Assembly: GCF_016482685.1 (NCBI RefSeq)
Contig: NZ_JACYHF010000001.1
Span: forward strand, 310,001-374,000
Source: Streptomyces sp. DSM 110735
GTDB lineage: Bacteria; Actinomycetota; Actinomycetes; Streptomycetales; Streptomycetaceae
Length of the DNA stretch: 64,000 nucleotides
Direction: 5' to 3'
Position 1 is the stretch's first letter. Every line of letters begins with the position of its first letter. The notes beneath the pieces are model-generated. The model saw only the letters and a program-made list of their open reading frames with translations. It had not been told where the DNA came from and did not search any database. This document shows positions 44,026 to 52,310 of the stretch, one piece after another. Position numbers and translations under genes: made by a program.

Positions 44026-45132
44026 CTACTCGATGAGCGCGTCCGGCTTGCCCTTGCTGCGCGGGCGTTCCTCGACCATCTTGCCCCAGACGATCAGCCG
44101 GTACTTGCTGGTGAACTCCGGAGTGCACGTGGTGAGGGTGATGTACCGGCCCGGCGCCGTGAAACCCGACCCCTTGGGCACCGCGTCCAGCACACTCGTG
44201 TTGGACGGCGGCGTCACCGGAAGCATCGAAGTGACCTTGTACACGAAGTACTTGTCCTGTGTCTCGACGACGACCGGGTCACCCGCGACGAGCTTGTTGA
44301 TGTACCGGAACGGCTCACCGTGCGTGTTGCGGTGTGCTGCCAGACCGAAGTTGCCCGACTTGTCGTACGGCATCGCGGTCTTCAGCGGCGCCTCGCCGTA
44401 GTGCCCGACCATTCCCTTGTCGAGCACCCGCTTGTTGCTGACGCCCTCGGCGATCGGCACCACCACGTCCAGCTTGGGTATGTGCAGGATCGCGAAGCCC
44501 TGTCCGGGCTCGAAGACACCCGGCGCCCGCTTGCCGCTCGCCCAGTCGTCCTGGAGCTGATGCGTCTCGCTGCCCGCCTGCGCGTGCGCGCGCACGTTCG
44601 TCCACCAGAGCTGGTAGGTGACGAACAGCAGCATCAGCACGCCGGTGGTGATGAAGACCTCGCCGACCGCCCGGCTCGCCACGACCGCCGCGCCGGGCTT
44701 GCGCGCCCGCGCCTGCCGCCGGGCCTCGACCCGGGACAGCGGCCGCCCGGAGTCCGCTTCCGCCGAACTCGCCCCGCCCGCCGTGTCCTTGGCCCCGCCG
44801 TGCCGTCCGCCGCCCCGCCCGCCGCCGCGCTTGGCGGCCTTTCTGCGGGCCGCGCGGCCCCCCGGAGCACCCGCGGCACCCGACCGCCCCGAAGCGCCCG
44901 CAGAGACGCCCTCAGACCCGCTCCCGGGGCTCGGTGACGTCCCGGGGAGCCGCAGCGCCATCGTCTGCTCGTTGGAGGGCGGCTCCATCGCGCCCCCCGG
45001 CACGCCCCCGTGCCCGTCCACGGCCGGCATCCTGGCCGTCGGCGGGTCGCCCGCGCCCGTGAACACCGGGCCGTAGGACCCGTACGGCGCCTCGCCGTAC
45101 ACGTCCTCGCGCTCGGGGCGCAGCGCGGTCAC
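44026..45132 (-). CDS. srtE1: class E sortase with long cytoplasmic N-terminal extension
   Basis: 368 residues. The first ~165 are hydrophilic: acidic/Gly-rich, then strongly basic (RRKAAKRGGGRGGGRHGG, RVEARRQARARKPG). A membrane span (VFITTGVLMLLFVTYQLWW) and sortase domain follow: LAAHRNTHG (His), TLTTCTPEF (Cys), KYRLIVWG (Arg). GTG 45132 overlaps the pabA stop (GTGA); an in-frame start further down would shorten only the tail. The long basic tail is absent from the neighbouring sortase and may mediate interaction or localisation. Confidence 0.88.
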   Translation of the reverse strand: MTALRPEREDVYGEAPYGSYGPVFTGAGDPPTARMPAVDGHGGVPGGAMEPPSNEQTMALRLPGTSPSPGSGSEGVSAGASGRSGAAGAPGGRAARRKAAKRGGGRGGGRHGGAKDTAGGASSAEADSGRPLSRVEARRQARARKPGAAVVASRAVGEVFITTGVLMLLFVTYQLWWTNVRAHAQAGSETHQLQDDWASGKRAPGVFEPGQGFAILHIPKLDVVVPIAEGVSNKRVLDKGMVGHYGEAPLKTAMPYDKSGNFGLAAHRNTHGEPFRYINKLVAGDPVVVETQDKYFVYKVTSMLPVTPPSNTSVLDAVPKGSGFTAPGRYITLTTCTPEFTSKYRLIVWGKMVEERPRSKGKPDALIE

Positions 45133-45770
45133 GCCGTGGACCTGCCCACCACCGGGGCGAGCCCCGCCGACCTCGCCACGGCACCGCGGTCGCCGCACTC
45201 CGCCAGCCAGTTGGCCAGCATCCGGTGCCCGTGCTCGGTCAGCACCGACTCGGGATGGAACTGCACGCCCTCCACCGGGAGTTCCCGGTGGCGCAGCCCC
45301 ATGACGATCCCGTCCTCGGTGCGGGCGGTGACCTCAAGCTCGGCGGGGACGGTGGCCGGTTCGGCGGCCAGCGAGTGGTAGCGGGTCGCGGTGAAGGGCG
45401 ACGGCAGCCCGGCGAAGACGCCCTTGCCGCCGTGGAGCACCGGGGAGGTCTTGCCGTGCAGCAGCTCGGGCGCGCGGTCGACCACGCCGCCGTACGCCAC
45501 CTGCATCGACTGCATCCCCAGGCACACCCCGAACACCGGCACACCGGTCGCGGCGCAGTGCCGGACCATGTCCACGCACACCCCCGCCTCCTCCGGCGTG
45601 CCCGGACCCGGGGAGAGCAGGACGCCGTCGAATCCGTCCTGGGCGTGGGCCGTGGTCACCTCGTCGTTGCGCAGCACCTCGCACTCGGCGCCGAGCTGGT
45701 AGAGGTACTGGACGAGGTTGAAGACGAAGCTGTCGTAGTTGTCGACAACGAGAATCCGCGCGCTGCTCAC
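45129..45770 (-). CDS. pabA: glutamine amidotransferase, anthranilate/ADC synthase component II
   Basis: 213 residues. Class I glutaminase: NYDSFVFNLVQYL at the start, LLSPGPGTPEEAG, the nucleophile Cys in FGVCLGMQSMQ, and the His-Glu pair in GVQFHPESVLTEHG. It supplies ammonia to an aminodeoxychorismate or anthranilate synthase subunit, which is not encoded nearby. GTG 45770 overlaps the stop of the small upstream gene (GTGA). Conserved position next to the sortases in Streptomyces. Confidence 0.88.
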   Translation of the reverse strand: MSSARILVVDNYDSFVFNLVQYLYQLGAECEVLRNDEVTTAHAQDGFDGVLLSPGPGTPEEAGVCVDMVRHCAATGVPVFGVCLGMQSMQVAYGGVVDRAPELLHGKTSPVLHGGKGVFAGLPSPFTATRYHSLAAEPATVPAELEVTARTEDGIVMGLRHRELPVEGVQFHPESVLTEHGHRMLANWLAECGDRGAVARSAGLAPVVGRSTA

Positions 45771-45928
45771 TGGTGGTCCACCGTCACATCGTTGAAGGGC
45801 AGCAGTGGTTCGGCCCACGGGAACACGTACTGGAACAGGACGTAGACCACGGCCAGGGCGAGCAGGAGTGAGAGCAGGGCCTTCACCCACGTGTTGCCCG
45901 GCAGATGCCGCCAGATCCAGCCGTACAT
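45767..45928 (-). CDS. small single-pass membrane protein
   Basis: 53 residues of unknown function. MYGWIWRHLPGN, then one membrane span (KALLSLLLALAVVYVLFQYVF), then PWAEPLLPFNDVTVDHQ. ATG 45928 has GGAAGGG about 5 nt upstream; an ATG seven codons earlier lacks this. Coupled by GTGA overlap to pabA, so it is translated with the pabA-sortase operon. The PLLPFNDVTVD tail looks conserved-type rather than random. Confidence 0.78.
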   Translation of the reverse strand: MYGWIWRHLPGNTWVKALLSLLLALAVVYVLFQYVFPWAEPLLPFNDVTVDHQ

Positions 45929-46006
45929 GCCGTCCCTTCCGTTCCTCACGGCACAGACTCACGCCGTACGGCACCAGACTAACGGCGCCGGACGGCCTCC
46001 CGGCCG

Positions 46007-46015
46007 TTGTCCACA
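46007..46015 (+). promoter_or_regulatory. DnaA box upstream of small membrane protein gene
   Basis: A perfect TTGTCCACA in the 225-bp intergenic region. Confidence 0.55.
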
Positions 46016-46108
46016 GGCCGGGTCGACACCCGGACTTACGTGCCCCAGCGTCGATCACCTCAACGTGTGACGGAACGGGTTGCGCGGCACCCTTTGTCGA
46101 TCTCTTAC

Positions 46109-46142
46109 GAAGCGCCTCGCGCAGCCCGCCTTGCGAGGCTTC
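46109..46142 (-). terminator. bulged hairpin after DUF881 gene
   Basis: GAAGC-(G)-CCTCGC pairs with GCGAGGCTTC, with one bulged base and a 12-nt loop, 12 bp past the stop. Confidence 0.6.
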
Positions 46143-46153
46143 GCGTGAAGCTC

Positions 46154-46939
46154 CTACTTCGCCGGGCGCGCGTAGTGCAGGTCCACGGTGCCCGTGTAGC
46201 CGGGCAGGGTCACGTTCCCGTCGTCCGCGACCTGCCAGCCGAGCCCGTAGACGTTGACGTACACCATGTACGTCTGGATCGCCTTGCTGTCGGCCAGCGC
46301 CTGCTTGAGCCGGTCCGGATCGCCCACCGCCGTGATCTTGTACGGGGGCGAGTAGACGCGGCCCTGGAGGATCAGGGTGTTGCCGACGCAGCGCACCGCG
46401 CTGGTGGAGATCAGCCGCTGGTCCATGACCTTGATGCCCCGGGCGCCGCCGTGCCACAGGGCGTTGACCACGGCCTGGAGGTCCTGCTGGTGGATCACCA
46501 GGTAGTCGGGCTGCGGCTCGGGGTAGCCGGGGAGCTTGGCGGTGGCGTTGGGCGGGGCGTCGTTCAGGGTGACGGTGATCGCCTTGCCGGTCAGCGCGTG
46601 CGTGCCCGCGTCGCGCTCAAGACCGCCGAGCTTCTCGTCCTGGGTGCGACTGCTGCCGTCGTCGCTCTCGGCCAGGGACTCCACGCGCTCGCGCAGGGTC
46701 GCGTTGGACTCGTCGAGACCCTTGTTCTTGCGGCTGCGCTCCTGGATCAGGTCGGACAGCTTGAGCAGCGAGGTGTCGGTGCGGATGTCCGTGCCCTTGG
46801 CGGTGTCGAAGCTGGTGAAGAAGATCAGCCCGGCCAGGGCGAAAACGCCCGCCGTGAGAATCCGCACCGGCTTCAGGCGCGCGCGGGGACGGGTCGGACC
46901 CGTTGATCCCGTACCGGGGGAGTCGGCAGAATTGCTCAA
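46154..46939 (-). CDS. DUF881-family membrane protein
   Basis: 261 residues. Cytoplasmic tail, one membrane span (ILTAGVFALAGLIFFTSFDTAKG), a coiled-coil region (SLLKLSDLIQERSRKNKGLDESNATLRERVESL) and a DUF881 domain (AITVTLNDAP, YLVIHQQDLQAVVNALWHGGARGIKVMDQRL, GDPDRLKQALADS). DUF881 proteins occur beside crgA in actinobacteria; a link to division-site assembly is likely but not shown. Divergent from crgA. Confidence 0.88.
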   Translation of the reverse strand: MSNSADSPGTGSTGPTRPRARLKPVRILTAGVFALAGLIFFTSFDTAKGTDIRTDTSLLKLSDLIQERSRKNKGLDESNATLRERVESLAESDDGSSRTQDEKLGGLERDAGTHALTGKAITVTLNDAPPNATAKLPGYPEPQPDYLVIHQQDLQAVVNALWHGGARGIKVMDQRLISTSAVRCVGNTLILQGRVYSPPYKITAVGDPDRLKQALADSKAIQTYMVYVNVYGLGWQVADDGNVTLPGYTGTVDLHYARPAK

Positions 46940-47090
46940 CGTACCCTTATCTCCTTCGGCGCCGTAGAAGCACTACGCTAACGGACGCCCGGGGGAGCGC
47001 TCAGTGTGCCCTTACTGTCCCCTTGTACGCTGCCCCGAGCCCGACCCGTTACCTGCGCGGCCACGCAGCGCATCGACAGGAGAGACCCTC

Positions 47091-47345
47091 GTGCCGAAGT
47101 CACGTATCCGCAAGAAGGCCGACTACACGCCGCCGCCCGTGAAGCAGGCGCAGGCCGTCAAGATCGGCAACAGCGCCTGGGTCGCGCCGGTGATGCTGGC
47201 CATGTTCCTCATCGGTCTGGCGTGGATCGTGGTCTTCTACGTGACCGACGGCTCGCTGCCGATCGACAGCCTGGACAACTGGAACATCGTGGTGGGCTTC
47301 GGCTTCATCGCGGCGGGGTTCGGCGTCTCCACGCAGTGGAAGTAG
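47091..47345 (+). CDS. crgA: cell division protein CrgA
   Basis: 84 residues. Basic N-terminus ([16 protein letters not shown]) and two membrane spans ([43 protein letters not shown]), the complete CrgA layout. CrgA coordinates FtsZ rings with growth in Streptomyces and recruits PBPs in mycobacteria. GTG 47091 has AGGAGA about 7 nt upstream. It lies near pknB/pbpA as in other actinobacteria. Confidence 0.95.
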   Translation: MPKSRIRKKADYTPPPVKQAQAVKIGNSAWVAPVMLAMFLIGLAWIVVFYVTDGSLPIDSLDNWNIVVGFGFIAAGFGVSTQWK

Positions 47346-47396
47346 CGGGTCCGCCCGACGGGGCCCGGACACCTCTGCCCACGGCCCTTCACTGAG

Positions 47397-47612
47397 TTAT
47401 CCACAGCCTTGGGCAGAGTTTCCACATGTGCCTGGGGAAAAGAAACTACGATCTGTGGATAACTCATCGATCGTTGACGCCGGTGTGACTGCCCTACCGG
47501 CTGCAGAATCGCCACTGCCCCCTGTCTGACCTGCGGGAACTCATCCGAGCGATAGGGGGCACGCCTGTTCCCGCACGCTGTGCACAAGATCGCGCACACG
47601 CTGTGGACAACG
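47397..47612. promoter_or_regulatory. cluster of DnaA boxes between crgA and rhomboid gene
   Basis: Perfect TTATCCACA at 47397-47405, perfect inverse box at 47454-47462, perfect TGTGGACAA at 47604-47612 and near-match GTTTCCACA at 47418-47426. Three perfect 9-mers in 216 bp of a convergent intergenic region, well away from any start codon. Confidence 0.7.
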
Positions 47613-47619
47613 GTTCGGA

Positions 47620-48522
47620 TCAGGTGAGCTGAGCCGTTCTCACCAGGGTGAGAATCGCCACCACGACGAGCACCAGCGCACAGGCGCCGTACTGGATCAG
47701 CGCCCGGCGGTCGCGCGGGGCGTGGATCATCGCGTAGCCGACGCCGAGACCGGCGACCAGTCCGCCGATGTGCGCCTGCCAGGCGATGCCGGGGACCTGG
47801 AACGTGATGATCAGGTTGACCACCAGCAGCGCGATGACCGGTCGCATGTCGTAGTTGAGCCGCCGCACCAGGACGACGGTGGCGCCGAAGAGCCCGTAGA
47901 TCGCGCCGGACGCCCCCAGGGAGGGCTCGTTGGGCGCGACCATCAGATAGCTGAGCGCGCTGCCCGCGAGTCCGGAGACCAGGTAGAGGGAGAGATAGCG
48001 GGCGCGCCCGAGGGCGGCTTCGAGCGGGCCGCCGATCCACCACAGGCTGAGCATGTTGAACGCGATGTGCAGGAAGCCGCCGTGCAGGAACATCGCGGTC
48101 AGCAGCCGGTAGTACTGACCGTCCGCCACCCCCTGCACGCCGAGCTGCGGGACGAGGGCGTTGCCGATCAGCTCGAACCGGTTGGTGAAGGCGCCCCCGA
48201 CGATCTGCTGGACCGCGAAGAAGACGACGTTCAGTCCGATGAGGACCTTGGTGACGAGCCGGGGGTCGGCGGTGTGCCGCCCTCCGGCCAGGGTGCGGGG
48301 CGCGGCTGAGGGCGGAGCCGGGGTCGCGGCGCCGGGAGCGGGCGTGTGCGCGGTGCCGCGCACACAGTCGGGGCAGTGGAAGCCGACCGAGGCGTCGACC
48401 ATGCACTCCGGGCAGATCGGCCGGTCGCAGCGGGTGCAGCGCACACCGGTCTCGCGGTCCGGGTGCCGGTAGCACGCGGGCAGGCTCCGGGCGTCCCGGG
48501 CGCCGGCTGCGGCCTGGTCCAT
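47620..48522 (-). CDS. rhomboid-family intramembrane serine protease with N-terminal zinc-finger motif
   Basis: 300 residues. Cys/His-rich N-terminus (CYRHPDRETGVRCTRCDRPICPECMVDASVGFHCPDC) resembling a B-box-like zinc finger, then a Pro/Ala linker and six membrane spans. Rhomboid signatures: HGGFLHIAFNMLSLWWIG, catalytic Ser in GASGAIYGLFGA and catalytic His in AHIGGLVAGLGVGY. It cleaves membrane proteins within the bilayer; substrates unknown. ATG 48522 follows AAGGGG by 5 nt. Confidence 0.92.
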   Translation of the reverse strand: MDQAAAGARDARSLPACYRHPDRETGVRCTRCDRPICPECMVDASVGFHCPDCVRGTAHTPAPGAATPAPPSAAPRTLAGGRHTADPRLVTKVLIGLNVVFFAVQQIVGGAFTNRFELIGNALVPQLGVQGVADGQYYRLLTAMFLHGGFLHIAFNMLSLWWIGGPLEAALGRARYLSLYLVSGLAGSALSYLMVAPNEPSLGASGAIYGLFGATVVLVRRLNYDMRPVIALLVVNLIITFQVPGIAWQAHIGGLVAGLGVGYAMIHAPRDRRALIQYGACALVLVVVAILTLVRTAQLT

Positions 48523-48621
48523 GAGATCCCCTTGTCCGTCGCGGGACATCACCGGGCGATACCCCGCCCTGCCCATCCTTACGGACGAGCGGTGCGTTTG
48601 GTTCCCCTCCGGGTTTTTCGT

Positions 48622-48653
48622 CCCCGACTCCGCGGTGCCCCGACTCCGCGGTG
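48622..48653. repeat. 16-bp tandem duplication downstream of PPIase gene
   Basis: CCCCGACTCCGCGGTG occurs twice in direct succession (48622-48637 and 48638-48653) in the gap between the PPIase stop and rhomboid start. The contained CCGCGG is self-complementary. Confidence 0.85.
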
Positions 48654-48669
48654 CCCCGGCTTCGGCGGA

Positions 48670-49245
48670 CTACCCGGCGGTCTCCATGTTCTTGCCCGTC
48701 TGGTCCTCTCCCCGCTCCTGCCCCGTCCGCTCCACGACCACGGTCAGGATCACCACGTCCTCCACCGGACGGTGATCGCGCCCGGTGGGCACCGCCGCGA
48801 TGGTGTCGACCACCTTGCGGCTCTCCGCGTCGGCGACCTCGCCGAAGATCGTGTGCTTGCGGTTGAGCCACACGGTCGGCGAGACGGTGATGAAGAACTG
48901 CGAGCCGTTGGTGCCCGGACCGGCGTTGGCCATGGCAAGCAGATAGGGGCGCCCGAAGGACAGGTCGGGGTGGAACTCGTCCGCGAACTGGTAGCCGGGA
49001 CCGCCGATGCCGGTGCCGAGCGGGTCACCGCCCTGGATCATGAAGCCGCTGATCACCCGGTGGAAGACCGTTCCGTCATAGAGCGGGTCCGTGCTCTCCG
49101 TGCCGGTCTCGGGGTTCTTCCAGGCGCGCTCGCCCTGGGCGAGTTCGACGAAGTTCCTGACGGTGGCCGGGGCGTGGTGCGGGAACAGCCGGATCCTGAT
49201 GTCGCCGCGATCCGTCTTGAAAGTGGCGTAGAGCTGCTCGGCCAC
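48670..49245 (-). CDS. cyclophilin-type peptidyl-prolyl cis-trans isomerase
   Basis: 191 residues. Core cyclophilin motifs: VFHRVISGFMIQGGDPLGTG (catalytic Arg), NGSQFFITV and HTIFGEVADAE. No signal peptide, so cytoplasmic. GTG 49245 has GGAAGG 6 nt upstream. It catalyses X-Pro isomerisation during folding. Divergent from the DUF5324 gene. Confidence 0.93.
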   Translation of the reverse strand: MAEQLYATFKTDRGDIRIRLFPHHAPATVRNFVELAQGERAWKNPETGTESTDPLYDGTVFHRVISGFMIQGGDPLGTGIGGPGYQFADEFHPDLSFGRPYLLAMANAGPGTNGSQFFITVSPTVWLNRKHTIFGEVADAESRKVVDTIAAVPTGRDHRPVEDVVILTVVVERTGQERGEDQTGKNMETAG

Positions 49246-49564
49246 GGGGTGCCTTCCCTCTTGCTTCCGTCGTTCGTTTCCGTCGTCATTCCCGGAAAGG
49301 CTTCGATCGTCGCACGCCGGGGGAGGGCGAACCCCGGACGAGCACGAGTTCCGCGCCGTACTGCCACCGGTTCGCCGCGGAGAGCGGCGCGCGGCGGGGA
49401 TTCGTGGCAGGGTCGGCGGTGGGGCCGTTGCCCGGATTTCCGTAGGTGTGAAGCGATCGGCACCCGTATGCCCGCTCGCACATGCCGTGCGGGCCCCGGA
49501 CAGGCATGATCCGTAACAGGGTGGACAGTCGACATACCGTACCGCCACCGAGGAGGAGGTTCCC
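49246..49564. other. 319-bp divergent intergenic region
   Basis: Between the PPIase and DUF5324 genes. No gene, strong dyad or DnaA box seen; presumably two divergent promoters. Confidence 0.5.
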
Positions 49565-50266
49565 GTGACCCGCATCGAGAGCGTGCGCGCCGCGACCGGC
49601 TCGGCGAAGGACAGCGTGCTGCACGCCGCGGACGTGGTGGCGCCCTACGCCGACACGGCCAAGGAGCGTGCCGCGTACTACGCGCAGGAGGCACGCGTAC
49701 GCCTCGCGCCCGTGATGTCCCAGGCCGCCGACCAGGCACGCGTGCAGTACGACGCGCTGCTCGCCCCGCGTCTTGAGCAGGCCCGCGCCCATGTCCCGCC
49801 GAAGGTCGACCAGGCCGCCCAGGATGCCGCCGAGCGCACCCGCAAGGCGGCCAAGCAGGCGGCGGAGTACTCGCGCCCGCGGATCGAGCAGGCCGTGGCC
49901 GCGGCCACGCCGGTCTACGACGAGGCCGCGACGCGTGGTGCCGCCGCCCTGGTCGCGCTGCGCGGCAATGTCTCCGCCAAGCAGATCAAGAAGCTGGCCC
50001 GCCGCAACGAACGCCGCGGCACGGCTCGCACCGTCCTGAAGTACGCGGCCCTGGCCAGCATCGTCGCCGGCACCGCGCTGGCCGTGTGGAAGTGGTGGGA
50101 CAAGCAGGCCAACCCCGACTGGCTGGTCGAGCCCCCCGCCGCCACCGAGATGCCCGACGCCGCCCGGCTGCACTCGGTGGACGGCACCGGCACCTCTCCC
50201 CTGGACCCCGAGGTCCGCGCGAAGCAGAACGAGGAGGACTCGTCCAACGGCGACGAGAACAGGTGA
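49565..50266 (+). CDS. DUF5324-family helical membrane-anchored protein
   Basis: 233 residues. Residues 1-165 are long amphipathic helices rich in Ala, Arg, Glu and Gln (RIESVRAATGSAKDSV, VDQAAQDAAERTRKAAKQAAEYSRPRIEQ), apolipoprotein-like. A membrane span (VLKYAALASIVAGTALAVWKWW) follows, then a ~50-residue acidic tail. Function unknown; conserved next to the PPIase and crgA in Streptomyces by my recollection. GTG 49565 has GAGGAGG upstream. Confidence 0.8.
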   Translation: MTRIESVRAATGSAKDSVLHAADVVAPYADTAKERAAYYAQEARVRLAPVMSQAADQARVQYDALLAPRLEQARAHVPPKVDQAAQDAAERTRKAAKQAAEYSRPRIEQAVAAATPVYDEAATRGAAALVALRGNVSAKQIKKLARRNERRGTARTVLKYAALASIVAGTALAVWKWWDKQANPDWLVEPPAATEMPDAARLHSVDGTGTSPLDPEVRAKQNEEDSSNGDENR

Positions 50267-50291
50267 CGACCGGCTCGGCCGGCGTCATCGG

Positions 50292-50335
50292 ATCAGCAGG
50301 GGCAGGCGAGGTACGCGTCGCCTGCCCCTGCTGAT
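50292..50335 (+). terminator. very strong hairpin after DUF5324 gene
   Basis: Perfect 18-bp stem (50292-50309 with 50318-50335), 8-nt loop, between convergent genes. Confidence 0.93.
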
Positions 50336-50352
50336 TCCTGTTCCGGTACCGA

Positions 50353-51039
50353 CTACCAGGGCAGTTCCCCGTTCTCGTCCTGGAAGGTCCCCGTCGGGCC
50401 GTCCGCGCCGAGCGTCGCAAGGCGTACGACGACCCGGGCACTCGCCTCCGGCTCCCTGCCGATGCCGAACGCCGCGGTCATGTCGGTCGCGGTCGGACCG
50501 GGCTCGACCGCGTTGAACTTGATGCCCGGATGAGCCTTGGCGTACTGGACCGTCAGCATGGTGGCCGCCGCCTTGGAGGCGGAGTACAGAGGCAGCGGCA
50601 AGGTGGACTCCAGCCGGTCCGGGTTGGTCACCGCCCAGAACGAACCGGCGCTGCTCGACACGTTGACGACGACGGGGTTCGAGGACCCGCGCAGGAGGGG
50701 CAGCGCCGCCTCCGTGACGCGCACGATGCCCACCGCGTTGGTGTCGAACGCCTTCAGGGCGGCGGGTCCGTCGATCGGTCCCTCCGCCAGGATGCCCGCG
50801 TTGTTCACCAGGACGTCGAGGCGCCCCTCCTCCTCTTCGATCTTCCGCAGCGCGTCGCGCACGGACGCGTCGTCGGTCACGTCGAGCTGGACGAAGCGCG
50901 CGCCGAGCGCCGCCGCGGCCTTCTCGCCCCGGTCGGTGTCGCGCGCGCCGAGGTAGACGACGTGGCCCGCCGCCAGAAGCTGCCTGGCCGTCTCGTAGCC
51001 GATGCCCTTGTTGGCTCCGGTGATCAGTGTGATGGTCAT
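50353..51039 (-). CDS. short-chain dehydrogenase/reductase
   Basis: 228 residues. Rossmann motif TGANKGIG near the N-terminus, NNAG (VLVNNAGILAEG), catalytic Ser in VNVSSSAGSFWAV and YxxxK in LYSASKAA. NAD(P)H-dependent; resembles carbonyl-reductase-like SDRs. Third gene of a TetR-linked cassette; substrate unknown. Confidence 0.9.
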   Translation of the reverse strand: MTITLITGANKGIGYETARQLLAAGHVVYLGARDTDRGEKAAAALGARFVQLDVTDDASVRDALRKIEEEEGRLDVLVNNAGILAEGPIDGPAALKAFDTNAVGIVRVTEAALPLLRGSSNPVVVNVSSSAGSFWAVTNPDRLESTLPLPLYSASKAAATMLTVQYAKAHPGIKFNAVEPGPTATDMTAAFGIGREPEASARVVVRLATLGADGPTGTFQDENGELPW

Positions 51040-51069
51040 GAACGTCCTTTCGAATTGCCGGGGGTCGGG

Positions 51070-51462
51070 TCAGCGGGTCAACTGGCGGCGCAGTTCGCCC
51101 GCGTCGTGCAGCGCGGTCATGTGCACGAACCGCCCGTCGCGGACCTGGTAGACGGCGTACTCGGTGATCTCGAAGGAGGCGCCGGTGGGAGCCACGCCGA
51201 GCCACTCCTTCACCGGAGTACCCGTGTTGACGAGGCGTGCGGCCAGCCGGTCGCCGTCGAAGAGCAGTTCCCGCAGCTCCCAGTGGAGGTCCGGAACCGC
51301 GTCCACGTCGTGCCGCTGCACCGCGAGGAGGTCGGCACGGGCGGCCGGCTCGCCGTTCAGGGTGGTGCGCTCCGCGATGAACTCGTCCATGCCGTCGAAC
51401 GCGTGGGCGTTGAGCGCGTCGATGTAGCGCAGATAGAAGGCGCGCAGATCGCTGTCGGACAT
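51070..51462 (-). CDS. SnoaL-like polyketide-cyclase/ester-cyclase fold protein
   Basis: 130 residues, NTF2/SnoaL-like: [34 protein letters not shown] at the start, then [28 protein letters not shown] and [22 protein letters not shown]. Members cyclise or hydrate polyketides or act as ester cyclases. Here it sits between two SDR genes, fitting a small oxidative detoxification or tailoring module; no polyketide synthase is nearby. Confidence 0.82.
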   Translation of the reverse strand: MSDSDLRAFYLRYIDALNAHAFDGMDEFIAERTTLNGEPAARADLLAVQRHDVDAVPDLHWELRELLFDGDRLAARLVNTGTPVKEWLGVAPTGASFEITEYAVYQVRDGRFVHMTALHDAGELRRQLTR

Positions 51463-51477
51463 GAGGGACCTCTCCGC

Positions 51478-52218
51478 TCAGATCTGGTTCATGCCGCCGT
51501 CGACGTACAGGCTGGAGCCGGTGATGAAGCTGCTCTGACCGGAGGCGAGGAAGGCCACCGCCGCGGCGGTCTCCTCCGGGCGCGCGAGCCGCCCCAGCGG
51601 GACGCGTGCCGCCAGTTGACGTTTGAACTCCTCCGGGGTGGCGGTGAGCCCCACCAGCGCGGGAGTGTCGGTCGGGCCGGGCGTGACCGTGTTGACGCGG
51701 ATGCCGCGCCCCTTGAGTTCGTTGGCCCAGGTCCGGGCGAGCGAGCGGGTGGCTGCCTTGGTCGCCGCGTACACGCCCATCCCCTCGTCGCCGGTGTCCA
51801 CGGTGGTGGAGCCGTTCAGGATGACGGACGCCCCGTCGTTGAGCAGGGGCAGCGCCTTCTGCACGGTGAACAGCGTGCCGCGGACGTTGATGCCGAAGAG
51901 GGTGTCGACGTGCTCCTCGGTGGCTTCCGCGAGCGGCACGAGCGAGGCGATGGAAGCGTTCGCGAACAGGACGTCCAGGCCCTGTCCCCGGGCGCGGACC
52001 GCGTCGTAGAGGCGGTCCAGATCAGCGAGGTCCGCGATGTCGCCGACCACCGGCGTGGCGGCGGGACCGATCGCCTCGGCGGCGGCGTCCAGCTCGGTCT
52101 TGCGCCTGCCGGTGATGAACACGTGCGCGCCCTCCGCCGCCAGCCGTACGGCGCTGGCCAGGCCGATTCCGGTACTGGCGCCGGTGACGAGAGCGGTCTT
52201 TCCGTCCAGCAGTCCCAT
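51478..52218 (-). CDS. short-chain dehydrogenase/reductase, FabG-like
   Basis: 246 residues. TGASTGIG nucleotide motif, ANAS in place of NNAG (VLFANASIASLVPL), catalytic Ser in LNGSTTVD and YAATKAATRSLARTWANEL. C-terminus ends SSLYVDGGMNQI as in FabG-like SDRs. ATG 52218 has GAGGAG about 9 nt upstream. First gene of the leftward cassette, under the operator at 52239-52292. Confidence 0.9.
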   Translation of the reverse strand: MGLLDGKTALVTGASTGIGLASAVRLAAEGAHVFITGRRKTELDAAAEAIGPAATPVVGDIADLADLDRLYDAVRARGQGLDVLFANASIASLVPLAEATEEHVDTLFGINVRGTLFTVQKALPLLNDGASVILNGSTTVDTGDEGMGVYAATKAATRSLARTWANELKGRGIRVNTVTPGPTDTPALVGLTATPEEFKRQLAARVPLGRLARPEETAAAVAFLASGQSSFITGSSLYVDGGMNQI

Positions 52219-52238
52219 GACGAACAGCTCCTCGATTT

Positions 52239-52292
52239 CCGCATCGATCACTACAGAATTCAACCGTAGCACTTCTGTAGCGATCGATGCGG
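52239..52292. promoter_or_regulatory. 20-bp-arm inverted-repeat operator between SDR and TetR genes
   Basis: Left arm 52239-52258 and right arm 52273-52292 match at 19 of 20 positions, with a 14-bp spacer. It lies 21 bp upstream of the SDR start and 19 bp upstream of the TetR start. Long arms suggest two TetR dimers or cooperative binding. Confidence 0.75.
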
Positions 52293-52310
52293 AAGCAGTA
52301 GGCTGGGATC

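Noticed and set aside
47346..47619. oriC-like region because of clustered DnaA boxes
   Set aside because: Only three perfect boxes, no AT-rich unwinding element, and no dnaA or dnaN beside it. Streptomyces oriC has many more boxes.
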